From RHLJ01 sp040222455 (GTDB lineage: Bacteria > Bacteroidota > Rhodothermia > Balneolales > Balneolaceae), in the NCBI GenBank assembly GCA_040222455.1, contig JAVKDD010000020.1, positions 124,001 to 188,000 of the forward strand: DNA of 64,000 nt, written 5' to 3'. Shown here piece by piece: positions 1-10,030 of the stretch. Every line of letters starts with the position of its first letter. Within the stretch, counting starts at the first letter, position 1. A program made the translations under genes and the position numbers. The notes beneath the pieces were generated by a model that did not search any database, was not told where the DNA came from, and saw only the letters and a list, made by a program, of their open reading frames with translations.

Positions 1-1
1 G

Positions 2-1843
2 ATGTTAATTGTCCTGATCGTATTATTTTGGTTATCGAATATATTCATATTAGAGCCAATTGGAAGATGGTGGCAGCGTGATGGATTAAATAAAGTAATT
101 GATAAATACGAAGTATCACTTACATGGGCTTTGGATCATCGACTTACAACGATAGGAATTTCTGTATTTGTATTAATTTCAAGTTTTGTTGTTCTTGGCG
201 CATTCAATCCTGGTACAGAATTCTTTCCAGAAGATATTCCACCCAGAGACATTTATATACAAGTAGAAACTCCGATCGGTTCTGACGTAAAATTCACCAA
301 AACTATTATCGATGAAGTTCGGGATCGTGTTCAAAATTTACCCAATATTGTAGATGTAAATAGTATACTTGCAACATCAGGAGCATTAATTACCGCAGAT
401 CCAGGTTCTGGTGGAGGTGGGAACACTCCTAACCGAGGAACAGTTGCTCTTAATTTTGTAGACTTCCAAGAACGTGAAGGTGATGTATTTGCAGCAATGG
501 AATTTCTGCGAGATCATATGGGCGAATATATTGTTGGGGCTAAAATAACTGTTGAGCAACCTCCAAATGGCCCCCCTACAGGTAAGCCTGTTAATCTGGA
601 AATCTCCGGGAACGACATGGAACAACTCACTACCATCTCTGTAGATATTCTAAAAATTCTCGAAGATGATTCAGTATTTGCTAAAATGGATGGATTAGAA
701 TCTAATTTGCCAGAAGCACGTCCTGAAGTTAGAATCGAAGTAGATCGTGAAAAAGCTGCTTTGTATGAATTGAATACCAATACAATCGGGATGACCATTC
801 GGCAAGCCATAAACGGAGTAGAAGCTTCAAAGTTCCGCGATGGTAAAGAGGAATATGATATCATAGTACGCCTGAATGATGAATATCGGGATGATATGAG
901 TACCCTTGGTGACCTCACAATTTTTGATGAGGGTAATCAGATTCCACTTTCTGAAGTTGCTACCTGGGAGGTAAGTGATGGCCTTGGTGGTATTAATCAC
1001 AAAGAAGCCGTTCGTGTAATCACTATAAGTGCAGACGTTCGCGCAGGCTATCAGGCAAATGCAGTACTCGCAGAAGTACAAGGTGTTCTTTCGGAGTATC
1101 TTGAAGAACTTCCTCAAGGGTATACCTTTGGGTGGACCGGTCAGCAACAAGAGCAGGATGAGTCCTTTCAATTTCTGGGGATTGCTTTTTTGATCGCATT
1201 ATTTCTAATCACGTTTATTCTAGTATCACAGTTTAACTCTATAGCAAAACCATTGATTATCTTGAGTTCTGTAATTATGTCGATGGCGGGAGTTTTTTAT
1301 GGTTTAGTGACATTCCAAATGGCGTTTGGCTTAATGGCGTTTTTAGGGATTATTTCACTTGCCGGGATTGTGGTAAATAACGCAATCGTATTAATCGATT
1401 ACGTGGATATTCTGAGAGAACGAGACGGCTTAAGCTTAAGAGAGGCCTTAATTCAAGGTGGAAAAGTTCGCTTTCGACCAGTAATTCTTACGGCTACTAC
1501 CACAGCGTTAGGTCTCGTGCCACTGGCAATTGGTTTTAATTTCGATTTTATTGTGCTGGTTGCCACCCCATTAGAGTTCTTCTCAAGTCTTCATTCTTAC
1601 ATTTACATGGGCGGCGAACAAGCAGCTTGGTGGGGTCCAATGGCAATTGCAGTAATTGTAGGTTTGTTATTTGCAACTGCATTAACCTTAATTCTTGTTC
1701 CAGTTTTATATAGTATTATAGAGCGAAGCCGAAGAGGGCTAAATAAAATAATGTTTGGAAAAGAAGAACCAGGTATAATTAAGGATCAAAGTTCCCTAAA
1801 TAATGGATCATCTTCTAAAAAAGAGCTTCAAACTACTATTTAG
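2..1843 (+). CDS. RND-family efflux transporter permease, C-terminal part (5' end outside window)
   Basis: This is the second half of an inner-membrane RND (AcrB-like) proton-driven pump. The visible 613 residues begin in a hydrophobic segment (1-24). They continue through a transmembrane helix at about 45-68, a large periplasmic porter region at about 70-390, and then a block of helices at about 395-585. Family hallmarks are visible: the GxxxxNNAIVLIDY stretch, the RFRPVILTATTT segment and a final LVPVLYSI helix. Full-length members have over 1000 residues, so the ATG at base 2 is almost certainly internal. The loop between the last two helices (LEFFSSLHSY...GGEQAAWWGP) is not the usual AcrB sequence and belongs to a Bacteroidota-type subgroup. 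The substrate cannot be told. A terminator follows directly. Confidence 0.9.
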   Translation: MLIVLIVLFWLSNIFILEPIGRWWQRDGLNKVIDKYEVSLTWALDHRLTTIGISVFVLISSFVVLGAFNPGTEFFPEDIPPRDIYIQVETPIGSDVKFTKTIIDEVRDRVQNLPNIVDVNSILATSGALITADPGSGGGGNTPNRGTVALNFVDFQEREGDVFAAMEFLRDHMGEYIVGAKITVEQPPNGPPTGKPVNLEISGNDMEQLTTISVDILKILEDDSVFAKMDGLESNLPEARPEVRIEVDREKAALYELNTNTIGMTIRQAINGVEASKFRDGKEEYDIIVRLNDEYRDDMSTLGDLTIFDEGNQIPLSEVATWEVSDGLGGINHKEAVRVITISADVRAGYQANAVLAEVQGVLSEYLEELPQGYTFGWTGQQQEQDESFQFLGIAFLIALFLITFILVSQFNSIAKPLIILSSVIMSMAGVFYGLVTFQMAFGLMAFLGIISLAGIVVNNAIVLIDYVDILRERDGLSLREALIQGGKVRFRPVILTATTTALGLVPLAIGFNFDFIVLVATPLEFFSSLHSYIYMGGEQAAWWGPMAIAVIVGLLFATALTLILVPVLYSIIERSRRGLNKIMFGKEEPGIIKDQSSLNNGSSSKKELQTTI

Positions 1844-1865
1844 TATCAAACTTTGAGATCTTTAT

Positions 1866-1900
1866 AAAAAGCCTGTTTAGTTAATATGCAGGCTTTTTTA
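1866..1900 (+). terminator. Rho-independent terminator after the RND gene
   Basis: The arms AAAAAGCCTG (1866-1875) and CAGGCTTTTTT (1889-1899) form a 10-bp stem with a 13-nt loop, followed by a T-rich stretch. It lies about 20 bp after the RND stop codon. Confidence 0.85.
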
Positions 1901-1950
1901 TTTTTGTAAACTTGTATCTTTATTAAAACCGTAAAAAAAGTAATAAAACC

Positions 1951-2358
1951 TTGATTCAAAGAATTCAAACTATTTTCCTTTCACTTGCAGTTGCGTGCAG
2001 TTTCGCTGTTTATTTCACACCAATCTATACCAGAGCAATAGAAGATCCCCAGGCGTGGATCGGGCTTGGCTTAGCAAGTTCTCTTATTATAGCTGTATTA
2101 CTATCTTTATACTCCATTTTTTTATTCAAGAACAGGAAATCGCAAATTGCATGGGTGAAGAGAGCAGCTTTAATACAAGTTATTGCCCTTGGGTTTTCAA
2201 CGGGAGTATTTTTTTCGTTAGGAGGAATTGGAACTTACCTTTGGGATGAAGCCATTGGAACAGGTCTTATCGTTTTAAGTTTTACCTTCCAGTTATTGGC
2301 ATTAAAATTTATCCATAAAGATGAAAAGTTGGTGAAGTCGATGGATCGTATCCGGTAA
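1951..2358 (+). CDS. DUF4293-family small membrane protein
   Basis: A 135-residue integral membrane protein with four predicted helices. It opens with MIQRIQTIFL and closes with a charged tail (HKDEKLVKSMDRIR), both typical of the DUF4293 family found in Bacteroidota. No biochemical role is known to me. The start is TTG at 1951, because no ATG in frame gives a full first helix. Its stop overlaps the ATG of the following transporter gene by one base, so the two are probably translated together. Confidence 0.8.
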   Translation: MIQRIQTIFLSLAVACSFAVYFTPIYTRAIEDPQAWIGLGLASSLIIAVLLSLYSIFLFKNRKSQIAWVKRAALIQVIALGFSTGVFFSLGGIGTYLWDEAIGTGLIVLSFTFQLLALKFIHKDEKLVKSMDRIR

Positions 2359-3257
2359 TGGAAGTTGTAGATAAGGATGGATATTCAAAAGTAAAAGTTT
2401 ATTCACTACTCGCTTTTGGAATAACGGCTATAGGATTTTCCCCAATTTTAGTAAAAGTAGTAACCAATGAATCTGCTTATTTAGTGGCTGCAATTCGTAC
2501 TACTTTGGCTTTTCTATTATTAATTCCATTTTATTTTTCATCAAAAAAGGATGCCCCAAAAAAAGTAATTTCTACGAAGGAACATGTTTGGATAGCTGTT
2601 TCAGGTATTCTTTTAGGTCTCCATCTCATTTGTTGGATTTCGTCGATCTATTTCACATCCATCGCTTCAGCTACAGTTTTAGTAACAACGCATCCAATTA
2701 TCTTAATAATAATCGAACGGTTCGTATTTAAATATACATTCCGGCCGATTGTTTGGTTTGGTGTTTTAATTTCATTTTCAGGATCAGTACTATTAGGATA
2801 TGCGGATTCGGGAATTGAAGGAACATATTCGAATCCACTTCTTGGAAACGGTCTGGCAATTTTGGCGTCGGTTATTTTTGCGGGGTATTTTTTGATCGGT
2901 AATCGGGTTCGTCAAAATCGGAGTTGGATCGAATATGTTTTTCCAGTGTATGGATACGCTGCTGTAACGGCAGTAGTTGCTCTGCTTATTATGGAAGGGG
3001 TATCATTCAAAATTACAGGTCTACTTGCATTAGTTGGATTTGGACTTGCATTGGGGCCACAAATCGCAGGACACGGAGCGCTAAATTATGCTGTTAAGTA
3101 TGTCTCACCAACCTTAATTGCTACTCTTATTCTTTTCGAACCCGCCGCTTCCTCCGTAATGGCGTACTTCTTTTTTGGTGAGGTTCCTTTACCACTTTCT
3201 TTTGTTGGAATGTCAATTATTTTATTCGGAATTGTACTTACATGGTCCAAGAAATAA
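2358..3257 (+). CDS. EamA/DMT-superfamily transporter
   Basis: A 299-residue inner-membrane carrier of the drug/metabolite transporter (EamA) superfamily. It has about ten hydrophobic helices arranged as two EamA repeats (about 12-150 and 160-298). The motif-like segments LVTTHPIILIIIERFVF and TLILFEPAASSVMAYFFFGE sit at the equivalent place in each half. The substrate is unknown; the family exports metabolites, amino acids and drugs. Its ATG overlaps the stop of the DUF4293 gene, indicating one transcript. The next gene lies convergent only 6 bp away, with no obvious hairpin between them. Confidence 0.85.
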   Translation: MEVVDKDGYSKVKVYSLLAFGITAIGFSPILVKVVTNESAYLVAAIRTTLAFLLLIPFYFSSKKDAPKKVISTKEHVWIAVSGILLGLHLICWISSIYFTSIASATVLVTTHPIILIIIERFVFKYTFRPIVWFGVLISFSGSVLLGYADSGIEGTYSNPLLGNGLAILASVIFAGYFLIGNRVRQNRSWIEYVFPVYGYAAVTAVVALLIMEGVSFKITGLLALVGFGLALGPQIAGHGALNYAVKYVSPTLIATLILFEPAASSVMAYFFFGEVPLPLSFVGMSIILFGIVLTWSKK

Positions 3258-3263
3258 AAGAAC

Positions 3264-5708
3264 TTAAAACGAGTAGCTAAGGCTTATAGTAAAATTACGC
3301 CCCATTCCATCCAAACTACTTGCATGCTCACGATAAGCAGCATCGGCAAGATTGTCGGCAACTAGCTTAAGTTTAAGAGGTTGCCAGATTTGAAAATTTG
3401 CCAAAAACTGAATGTTTACAAATCCATCAGTCCCATTTTCAGATACACGGATATCACTTATTTCATCTGGCGAAATTCTGCGATGTGAGAAGGCATAGCG
3501 AGCTTGTGGACGAAGTGAAAGTTTTTTATTTGGGGCGTAGTTAATAAAAAAGACGCCATTAGCTGGTGGAATCCGATCAGCAGGTTCATGGGTTCCATCT
3601 TCATTTGTTAAATTGCCCCATGTATAGGTAAATGTAACTCCACCCTTAACAAGTTCACTTAACACAAATCCTCCTTGAAACTCAATTCCAAGTAGGTCGA
3701 GTGAATTAACATTTTTGTTTGTTACTTCATTATAAACATCATCAACACCTGAGTTGTTATCAGTCGTTATAATCTGCCCAAATTCATTTACCGAATATCC
3801 GGTAAGTACCCGATTAATTTTGTCGAAATAGTGAAGCCAGAATATAAACAGGTCCGCACTAAAATTACTGCTACTATATTGAATTCCTAAATCGAAATTA
3901 CTTGTTTTTTCAGGGCGTAGATCAGTATTAGGGGTTTGAAATTGATCACTACGCCGGATTCCTACTTCTGATAAATCTGAGACATTTGGAGCACGAAAAC
4001 CTGATGATATATTGCTCAAAAAAGTCACATCAGAATTTATTTCATAGGTAATACCTACCGAGCCTGTAATTTGCCCATAATTAGAGGAATAAGGATCATA
4101 TTTTCGGTCTGTCAGAACCCCTTCAAAGGGTATATTGGCAAAAGTATGCGAGTATCTTATTCCATACTCGAGGCTTAATTCATTAGAAACTACATGGTCT
4201 AATTGAGCAAAAATGCCAGACAGCACATATTCAGAACCGTCTGGATAACGTGGTAGAGAAACAGATCCAAAGCTTGTATGTCTTTCACTACTCACTACAT
4301 CATAAGATATATCACCACCCCATTTTAGGTTTAGATATTCTGCAAGTGCAGATCGGACATCAAATGAAAACTGAAACTGATTGCTTGTATTTTGATCAAA
4401 ACTCGTAGTATCGCTGAGTAAGAACAAGTAATCTCTTTCTGATGAGTAAACCGAGTATTCAGGGTAGTTGTTGTAAGCAAAATCCTGCTCTTTTCGAAAG
4501 TCTTTAAGTTTGAAATATCCAAACTTTACTCCAATAGATTCGAAAGCATTATTTATTTTCGAAGTTCGGAATTCGGCGGTATTTCCCCAAAAAAGTAAAG
4601 GAGAAGTATTAGAGTAATATCCGTATTGTGGAGTAAGGCCTTCGTCCTGTTCCTGAATACTAAATCCCAATGTAACCCTATCGAGTCTTGCAGCATCGGG
4701 GATTTCTCCGTAATAACTAATTAGACTAAGGTCTGTTTTTTCAGTCGTTTTAATCTTAGATGATAGTTGAAATGACTTAAACTGATAATCTGCGTTCGTT
4801 AAATTTTCACCATAGGGGAACCAAAGAGCCTCATTGGTTTGAGAACTCATTTTGTAATATTCAAAGTCTCGATAACTTCCACCTGCAAAAAGTGAGAAAT
4901 TCTTAGACTGATAAGATAGTTTGCCATGTACAGTTTTCTCGCCATTTCCCTCAATATTAATTGTGCTAAGCACTTCTCCCGAAAAGGTTGGATTTGATGT
5001 GTAATCGTGTATAATTGGTGTAATATTAACGCCGCCTGAAAGTGCATCACTACCATAATATAGAGAGATAGGCCCACGGTAAACATCAAGTTTATTTATT
5101 AATAGCGGATCTATAGCTCCAAAATATTGGTTTTGCCCAGATCTAACAAAGGATGGATTCATTCTCATACCATTAAATAGATAAAGAACATCTCTTCCTG
5201 CACGTCCCCTTATGTAAATACTACCTTGCCCTACGCTTGTCTGTTGAACAAAAACGCCACTTTCTGCACGTAATAGTTCTACAGCAGTAACAGTAGATTT
5301 ATCTGTAAGCTGTTCAATGGTTACCGAACTACGAGCAATTGGTGATGAATTAGTTACAGGATTAATAATTCGATCTGGGGAAATTACAATTTCATCAAGA
5401 CCCAGCACCTCAGGTTTCATATAAAAAACTAATAACGAATCTTGTCTATATATCTCCGCTACTCTGGAAATGTATCCGAGGGCAGATAGACGAAGTGTAA
5501 CTGGATAAGAAGAAATAGGTAGCGAAAAAAATCCAGTTTTATTTGTGCTAGTTCCTCTTTCTGTACCTTCTATTAAAATATTTACTTCCGAAATTGGAGC
5601 AAAAGTCTTAGAATCTTTAATTATGCCACTTACTTGAGCATGTAAAGAGTAGGTAAAAAAGAATGAAAACAAATACACTACAGACATAAAGTGCGCTGTT
5701 TTCATCAT
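3264..5708 (-). CDS. TonB-dependent outer-membrane receptor
   Basis: An 814-residue TonB-dependent receptor. It has a signal peptide (1-24, ending SLHAQ), a CarboxypepD_reg-like beta-sandwich at about 26-105 (VSGIIKDSKTFAPISEVNI), a plug domain at about 115-230 (RGRAGRDVLYLFNGMRMN), and a 22-strand-type barrel ending in the aromatic terminus SYSF. It would import a large or scarce ligand, such as a siderophore, cobalamin or oligosaccharide, using TonB energy. Nothing in the neighbourhood identifies the ligand: the divergent neighbour is a lytic transglycosylase. Two adjacent methionines (5708, 5705) are possible starts. Confidence 0.9.
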   Translation of the reverse strand: MMKTAHFMSVVYLFSFFFTYSLHAQVSGIIKDSKTFAPISEVNILIEGTERGTSTNKTGFFSLPISSYPVTLRLSALGYISRVAEIYRQDSLLVFYMKPEVLGLDEIVISPDRIINPVTNSSPIARSSVTIEQLTDKSTVTAVELLRAESGVFVQQTSVGQGSIYIRGRAGRDVLYLFNGMRMNPSFVRSGQNQYFGAIDPLLINKLDVYRGPISLYYGSDALSGGVNITPIIHDYTSNPTFSGEVLSTINIEGNGEKTVHGKLSYQSKNFSLFAGGSYRDFEYYKMSSQTNEALWFPYGENLTNADYQFKSFQLSSKIKTTEKTDLSLISYYGEIPDAARLDRVTLGFSIQEQDEGLTPQYGYYSNTSPLLFWGNTAEFRTSKINNAFESIGVKFGYFKLKDFRKEQDFAYNNYPEYSVYSSERDYLFLLSDTTSFDQNTSNQFQFSFDVRSALAEYLNLKWGGDISYDVVSSERHTSFGSVSLPRYPDGSEYVLSGIFAQLDHVVSNELSLEYGIRYSHTFANIPFEGVLTDRKYDPYSSNYGQITGSVGITYEINSDVTFLSNISSGFRAPNVSDLSEVGIRRSDQFQTPNTDLRPEKTSNFDLGIQYSSSNFSADLFIFWLHYFDKINRVLTGYSVNEFGQIITTDNNSGVDDVYNEVTNKNVNSLDLLGIEFQGGFVLSELVKGGVTFTYTWGNLTNEDGTHEPADRIPPANGVFFINYAPNKKLSLRPQARYAFSHRRISPDEISDIRVSENGTDGFVNIQFLANFQIWQPLKLKLVADNLADAAYREHASSLDGMGRNFTISLSYSF

Positions 5709-5891
5709 GAATAGTAGTTTTGTATCAAGTTGCGAATTATCCTTTAAAAATTAATGTTTTAAATGATTAGTTGATTAATTGTTGTTAATGAAAATCTGAA
5801 AACTGATTAAATACTGTTAAATTATAGTTGATCTAACGTCAGACTGGAAACTTAATTTTATAAAAGCCCAACTGAAAGTTTAGTCTTTTTT

Positions 5892-7400
5892 ATGCTTCCA
5901 AAAGATAACATATCGTTAAACAATACAAGAGCAGGAATATTTTTTTCTGTACTATTAATTCTTTCGTCTTGTAGCTTTAAAAATGATAAACCTAAAATTA
6001 TACATTCAGACGTTTTAGGAGTTACAGTATTAGAACCGGTACAGAGAGATCTAGCTGAAATAAAGCGAGGGGGAGTACTGAGAATGATAACAAGTTATAG
6101 CTCCGGCGCTTACTTTTTATATCAAGGTATTCAAGTAGGGTTCGAATACGAACTTGTTCGAGAATTTGCTAAAAAAAATGATTTAGCACTTGAAGTGGTT
6201 ATTCCAGCCATTGATGAAAACCCATATGATTTATTAAATAGTGGAGCAGGAGATATTATTGCTGCAAGTTATACCATAACTCCAGAGAGAGACGAAATTG
6301 TAAATTTTACCCGTCCTTATAATCTGGTAAATCAAATAATAGTTGTTTCAGAAAGTATAGGCTTTGAGCCAGAAAGTATCACCGATCTTGCAGGTGTACC
6401 AATTACAATTCGAAGAAATAGCTCTTATTTTCAGGAATTAAAGGCTTTACAAGATGAAGGGTTTGATATTACCATCAATCTTGTTTCAGAAGAAATGGAT
6501 ACCGAATCGCTACTATTTCAGGTAGCAAATGGAACTTATGAAGCAACAGTTGCTGATGATAATATATTTTTTGCAAGTAATAAGTATATGAGAGGGTTGG
6601 TGAAAGGGCCAACTATTGCTGAAAGAAACGAAATTGCCTGGGCGATTAGAGATAACGCCTCTGATTTGGAGGCAAAGCTAAATCGGTTCCTCTATCAACA
6701 TTTTAAGTATGATGAAAATGGAGTTCCAAAAAGATCTACTTTTTTAAATGTACTTCGAAAAAAATATTATGAAGGAAGCTCACAAATAGAAGATTATTTT
6801 AATCCAGATTTTCAAACTCGACAATTTGGAAATATTTCGCCTTTTGATAGTTTAATTCAAGATGTTGCTAACGAATTTGAACTCGATTGGGTAATGCTAA
6901 CTGCTATTGCAGCTCAAGAATCAAAATTTGATCCATATTCAGAAAGTTGGGCTGGTGCAAGAGGAATTATGCAGGTATTACCTAGATTTTCAGAAGTGCA
7001 GAAAGATTCATTATACGTTCCTGAAATAAACATTCGTGAAGGAGCTCGAATTATTAAAGAGCACCTCGAACATTATTCTTACATGGATTCTACCAATCAA
7101 TGGCAAATTGCTTTAGCTACTTATAATGCGGGTATGGGACATGTTGCAGACGCACGTCGCCTTTCTATTGATCAGAATAAAAACCCAAATGAATGGGATA
7201 CTATTTCAGAATCTCTTCTGAAATTAATGCAAAGGCGATACTATCAGAATGCAAGACATGGATTTTGTAGAGGTATAGAAACAGTGCGATATGTGAATGA
7301 AATAACGAATCGATACAATACTTATCAGGCTATTTTAGCACTTTCTAACTCTCGAAACGAACTGTTTTCGCCCGTTTTTGGCATTAAATCATTTAATTAA
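5892..7400 (+). CDS. mltF: Membrane-bound lytic murein transglycosylase F-like lipoprotein
   Basis: A 502-residue periplasmic lipoprotein that cleaves peptidoglycan glycan strands. The lipoprotein signal has Cys27 (LILSSC). A solute-binding-protein type 3 domain follows at about 55-275 and a C-terminal SLT (lysozyme-like) domain at about 315-440. The catalytic glutamate is E343 in AAQESKFDP, followed by the usual GARGIMQVLP and LATYNAGMGH motifs. This order matches MltF, where the binding domain controls the catalytic one. Its last 8 bases overlap the 3' end of the convergent SpoIIE-type phosphatase gene. No terminator is seen between them. Confidence 0.9.
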   Translation: MLPKDNISLNNTRAGIFFSVLLILSSCSFKNDKPKIIHSDVLGVTVLEPVQRDLAEIKRGGVLRMITSYSSGAYFLYQGIQVGFEYELVREFAKKNDLALEVVIPAIDENPYDLLNSGAGDIIAASYTITPERDEIVNFTRPYNLVNQIIVVSESIGFEPESITDLAGVPITIRRNSSYFQELKALQDEGFDITINLVSEEMDTESLLFQVANGTYEATVADDNIFFASNKYMRGLVKGPTIAERNEIAWAIRDNASDLEAKLNRFLYQHFKYDENGVPKRSTFLNVLRKKYYEGSSQIEDYFNPDFQTRQFGNISPFDSLIQDVANEFELDWVMLTAIAAQESKFDPYSESWAGARGIMQVLPRFSEVQKDSLYVPEINIREGARIIKEHLEHYSYMDSTNQWQIALATYNAGMGHVADARRLSIDQNKNPNEWDTISESLLKLMQRRYYQNARHGFCRGIETVRYVNEITNRYNTYQAILALSNSRNELFSPVFGIKSFN

Positions 7401-9126
7401 CTCTTAGTACGATCATAGTTATATCATCGTATTGAATATTATTTGAAAAATTATTGATGTCATCAATAATAGCATTCATAATTTCGGAGGAGGTTTTGTC
7501 TCTGTTTTTATTGATACACTCTATCAGTCTTTCTTCTTCATACTCTTCCGTTTGATCAGGGTTCATAGCTTCGGTAACACCATCAGTAAAAAAGACCAAT
7601 AAGTCTCCTTTTTGGAATTCAATTTCTGAAGATTCATACGGCATGAGAGTGGGCATTGCGCCTAGAATAATGCCGCCTTCAGCCAATAGAATGGGGTCAG
7701 TTTTTTTCTTTCTAAATAGCATTGGCGGATTATGGCCAGCATTAACAAATTTAAATCGTTTATTATCTTTAGAAATTTTTCCCCAGAAAAAAGTGATAAA
7801 CTTATCTGGAGGAGTATTATCGTGAATGATATCATTTATTCTGCCAGATGCTTCTTCTAGCGATACATTGAGCGGTGCAAGGGCATGTAACATAGACTGG
7901 AGATTTGCCATCAATAAAGAGGCGGGAACACCTTTACCGGTTACATCAGCAATAGCTAATAAATGTCCGTCATTTTGTCCGTCATTTTCTAACTTTAATA
8001 AATCAAAATAATCGCCTCCTACTTGTCTGGATGAGACGTTTATCGCCGCGATATCGAATCCTTCAATTTGTGGAATAGGATCGGGTAATAGCCCCCTTTG
8101 AATTGTTTTAGCAAGATTAAGCTCCTCCTCCATTCTTTCTTTTTCAATTTGTTCTTCAAGAAGGAGCGTTTTTTGAATAGTGAGTAATGCTAAATTACCA
8201 AGCGATTGAAGAAAGTTTACCTCCGAGTCGCCATATCCTTCTTTTGTTGCTCGCTGCCCAACTCCAACAAGTCCAATTTTTTTATTTTGAAAGCGAAGAC
8301 CAATCACCAATTGAATATTATTTTCTTCTAAAAAAGAACAGTTTTCTTTGCCATTAACATGTCTAACATCGTCAAATTCAAAAAGTTGATTTAATTGATC
8401 TGAATTAGGTTTTTCTTTAATACCGCTGATGGAGACAATAGTTTTTTCTCCGTCAATATCTAGGGCAAAGAAGAAGGTTCGGATTAGCATTTGACCTAGC
8501 ATAGCAAACTTAAAAACACGAGCTATTTCATCTCTATCAACCATCATGTTGAAATCTTTACTGAGCTCGAGAAGAGTATTTAAGTCGTGTACTTTTCGAT
8601 CTAAACGACGATTTATATATCGGAGTTCTTGAAACATCCGAGAGTTTGCAATTGCAACTGAAGAAATAATGCTCAAACTTTCAATAAACTCAATCTCATT
8701 TTGAGTCAAAGACTGCTTATTTCCTTTAGGACCAAGGCATAAAAAGCCAAGATGATGGTTGCTAGTTTTTAAATTAAAAAGAATACTTCCATGTTCGATT
8801 CCAAGGGTATTAAAAACGGATGCAAATTCTTCGCCCCGAATGATTGAGGTTTCCAGAATTGAAAGGTCGAAGTTAGCACTGATTTCTTTGTCCTCTTTGT
8901 GCCATCCTCTTCCCTTCGATTTTGAAACAAAATAGGCTTCATCTCCGGGTTTATGGATGATTATCATGCCTTTTGGAACAAGTAATTTTCCCATGGTTAT
9001 GAGAAGGAGATTGTTCAAAACAAAATCGGGATCTTGAGATTCGATGAGTAAACGACTTGTTTCCAATAAGGTTCGGAGTTCAAATCGGCTGTGGCGCTCT
9101 TCAGTTGATGGAGAAAGTGGATTCAA
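7393..9126 (-). CDS. GAF-SpoIIE (PP2C-type) serine phosphatase, RsbU-like
   Basis: A 577-residue soluble protein with two GAF-like sensor regions (about 18-165 and 185-325), a short coiled linker, and a C-terminal SpoIIE/PP2C phosphatase domain (about 340-575). Metal-binding and core motifs are intact: GGDYFD, DVTGKGVPASLLMA, NAGHNPPML and DGVTEA. By analogy with RsbU and SpoIIE it would dephosphorylate the STAS protein encoded upstream and so switch the partner complex. It is the third gene of the module: STAS at 9572-9913, then kinase, then this gene, with gaps of 16 and 6 bp. The signal sensed by the GAF domains cannot be read from sequence. No sigma-factor gene is adjacent. Confidence 0.9.
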   Translation of the reverse strand: MNPLSPSTEERHSRFELRTLLETSRLLIESQDPDFVLNNLLLITMGKLLVPKGMIIIHKPGDEAYFVSKSKGRGWHKEDKEISANFDLSILETSIIRGEEFASVFNTLGIEHGSILFNLKTSNHHLGFLCLGPKGNKQSLTQNEIEFIESLSIISSVAIANSRMFQELRYINRRLDRKVHDLNTLLELSKDFNMMVDRDEIARVFKFAMLGQMLIRTFFFALDIDGEKTIVSISGIKEKPNSDQLNQLFEFDDVRHVNGKENCSFLEENNIQLVIGLRFQNKKIGLVGVGQRATKEGYGDSEVNFLQSLGNLALLTIQKTLLLEEQIEKERMEEELNLAKTIQRGLLPDPIPQIEGFDIAAINVSSRQVGGDYFDLLKLENDGQNDGHLLAIADVTGKGVPASLLMANLQSMLHALAPLNVSLEEASGRINDIIHDNTPPDKFITFFWGKISKDNKRFKFVNAGHNPPMLFRKKKTDPILLAEGGIILGAMPTLMPYESSEIEFQKGDLLVFFTDGVTEAMNPDQTEEYEEERLIECINKNRDKTSSEIMNAIIDDINNFSNNIQYDDITMIVLRVN

Positions 9127-9132
9127 TGTAGC

Positions 9133-9555
9133 TCAAAGATTTTTAACCATTCGAATTTCATTCATTTGACCCTTGCGGTTATATTGAACTTGATCCATTA
9201 GCTTCTGAATAAGAAAAACTCCCATTCCTCCGCGCTGTTTATTTTTAATTCTCTTTAAAATATCGGGAGCTTTATACTCCTCTGGTTTAAATCCTTCTCC
9301 TTCATCCATGATGGAAATCCAAAGTTGAGAGCTGTTAATACCGAGTTCAATTTTAACAGGCTTTGAAGGTGTATTTTTATATGCGTGCTTGATAATATTT
9401 GTATAAGCTTCATCTACAGCTAATCTAATCTCAGAAATGTCTTTTTCTGAAAGCCCAAGATTCTTAGCATGTTCAGCAACAAAATCCCGTACTTCAGCCA
9501 AATGCTTAGTAGAAGAATCTACAGAAAGTGTATATATGTTGTTTGCTGTAGCCAC
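9133..9555 (-). CDS. HATPase anti-sigma factor / serine kinase (RsbW-like)
   Basis: A 140-residue GHKL ATPase of the RsbW/SpoIIAB type. The N-box is LAVDEAYTNIIKHAY, the G1 box is MDEGEGF, and the glycine lid is GGMGVFLIQKLMD. Such proteins bind either a sigma factor (or other target) or the STAS antagonist, and phosphorylate the antagonist on serine. The gene lies between the STAS and phosphatase genes on the same strand, completing a canonical kinase, antagonist and phosphatase set. The target held by this kinase is not encoded nearby, so whether it controls a sigma factor or an enzyme is open. Confidence 0.92.
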   Translation of the reverse strand: MATANNIYTLSVDSSTKHLAEVRDFVAEHAKNLGLSEKDISEIRLAVDEAYTNIIKHAYKNTPSKPVKIELGINSSQLWISIMDEGEGFKPEEYKAPDILKRIKNKQRGGMGVFLIQKLMDQVQYNRKGQMNEIRMVKNL

Positions 9556-9571
9556 GGTTATTTTTTACTTC

Positions 9572-9913
9572 TTAAAATCCATTAAGCGCTTCTTCCTCAC
9601 TATCAAGTATATCATATAAAGTAGGAAACCCAAGTAAATCAAAAACGTTGTATACCCTATCATTCATGTTGGTAAGTTTAATATCTCCTCCTAGACCCCG
9701 AACGTCTTCTATATAAGCCATGAAAACGCCAAGGCCGGCGCTAGCTATGTATTCAAGCCGAGAGCAATTAACAATGATATTAAATTTTTGTTCGTCAATA
9801 AGTGCTTTTAGTGAATTCTCTAATTGAGAAGCCGTATGAGCATCCAATTCTCCACTAATGTCAAGCACACTTATGGTATTAATTTGCCGCTTAGCGATAG
9901 TGAAATTTTTCAT
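9572..9913 (-). CDS. STAS-domain anti-anti-sigma factor (RsbV/SpoIIAA-like)
   Basis: A 113-residue single STAS domain and the first gene of the partner-switching operon. It shows the family pattern GELDAHTASQLE near residue 21, and the phosphorylation loop around S58 in EYIASAGLGVF. The serine aligns with the phosphorylated Ser58 of SpoIIAA, but the preceding acidic residue (Asp in most homologues) is alanine here and the following Ser/Thr is also alanine. When unphosphorylated it should capture the HATPase partner encoded 16 bp downstream. The regulated process is unknown. Confidence 0.9.
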   Translation of the reverse strand: MKNFTIAKRQINTISVLDISGELDAHTASQLENSLKALIDEQKFNIIVNCSRLEYIASAGLGVFMAYIEDVRGLGGDIKLTNMNDRVYNVFDLLGFPTLYDILDSEEEALNGF

Positions 9914-10030
9914 TTCGCGGGGTTTAAAAAGTTGGTGGTGTGTTTCTACTAGGGATTATAACGTAAACCGGAGAATTAGAAAAATAAAACACCGGTAAGC
10001 GTTCTACGAAGTAGAAGAAAAAAGATTCAA

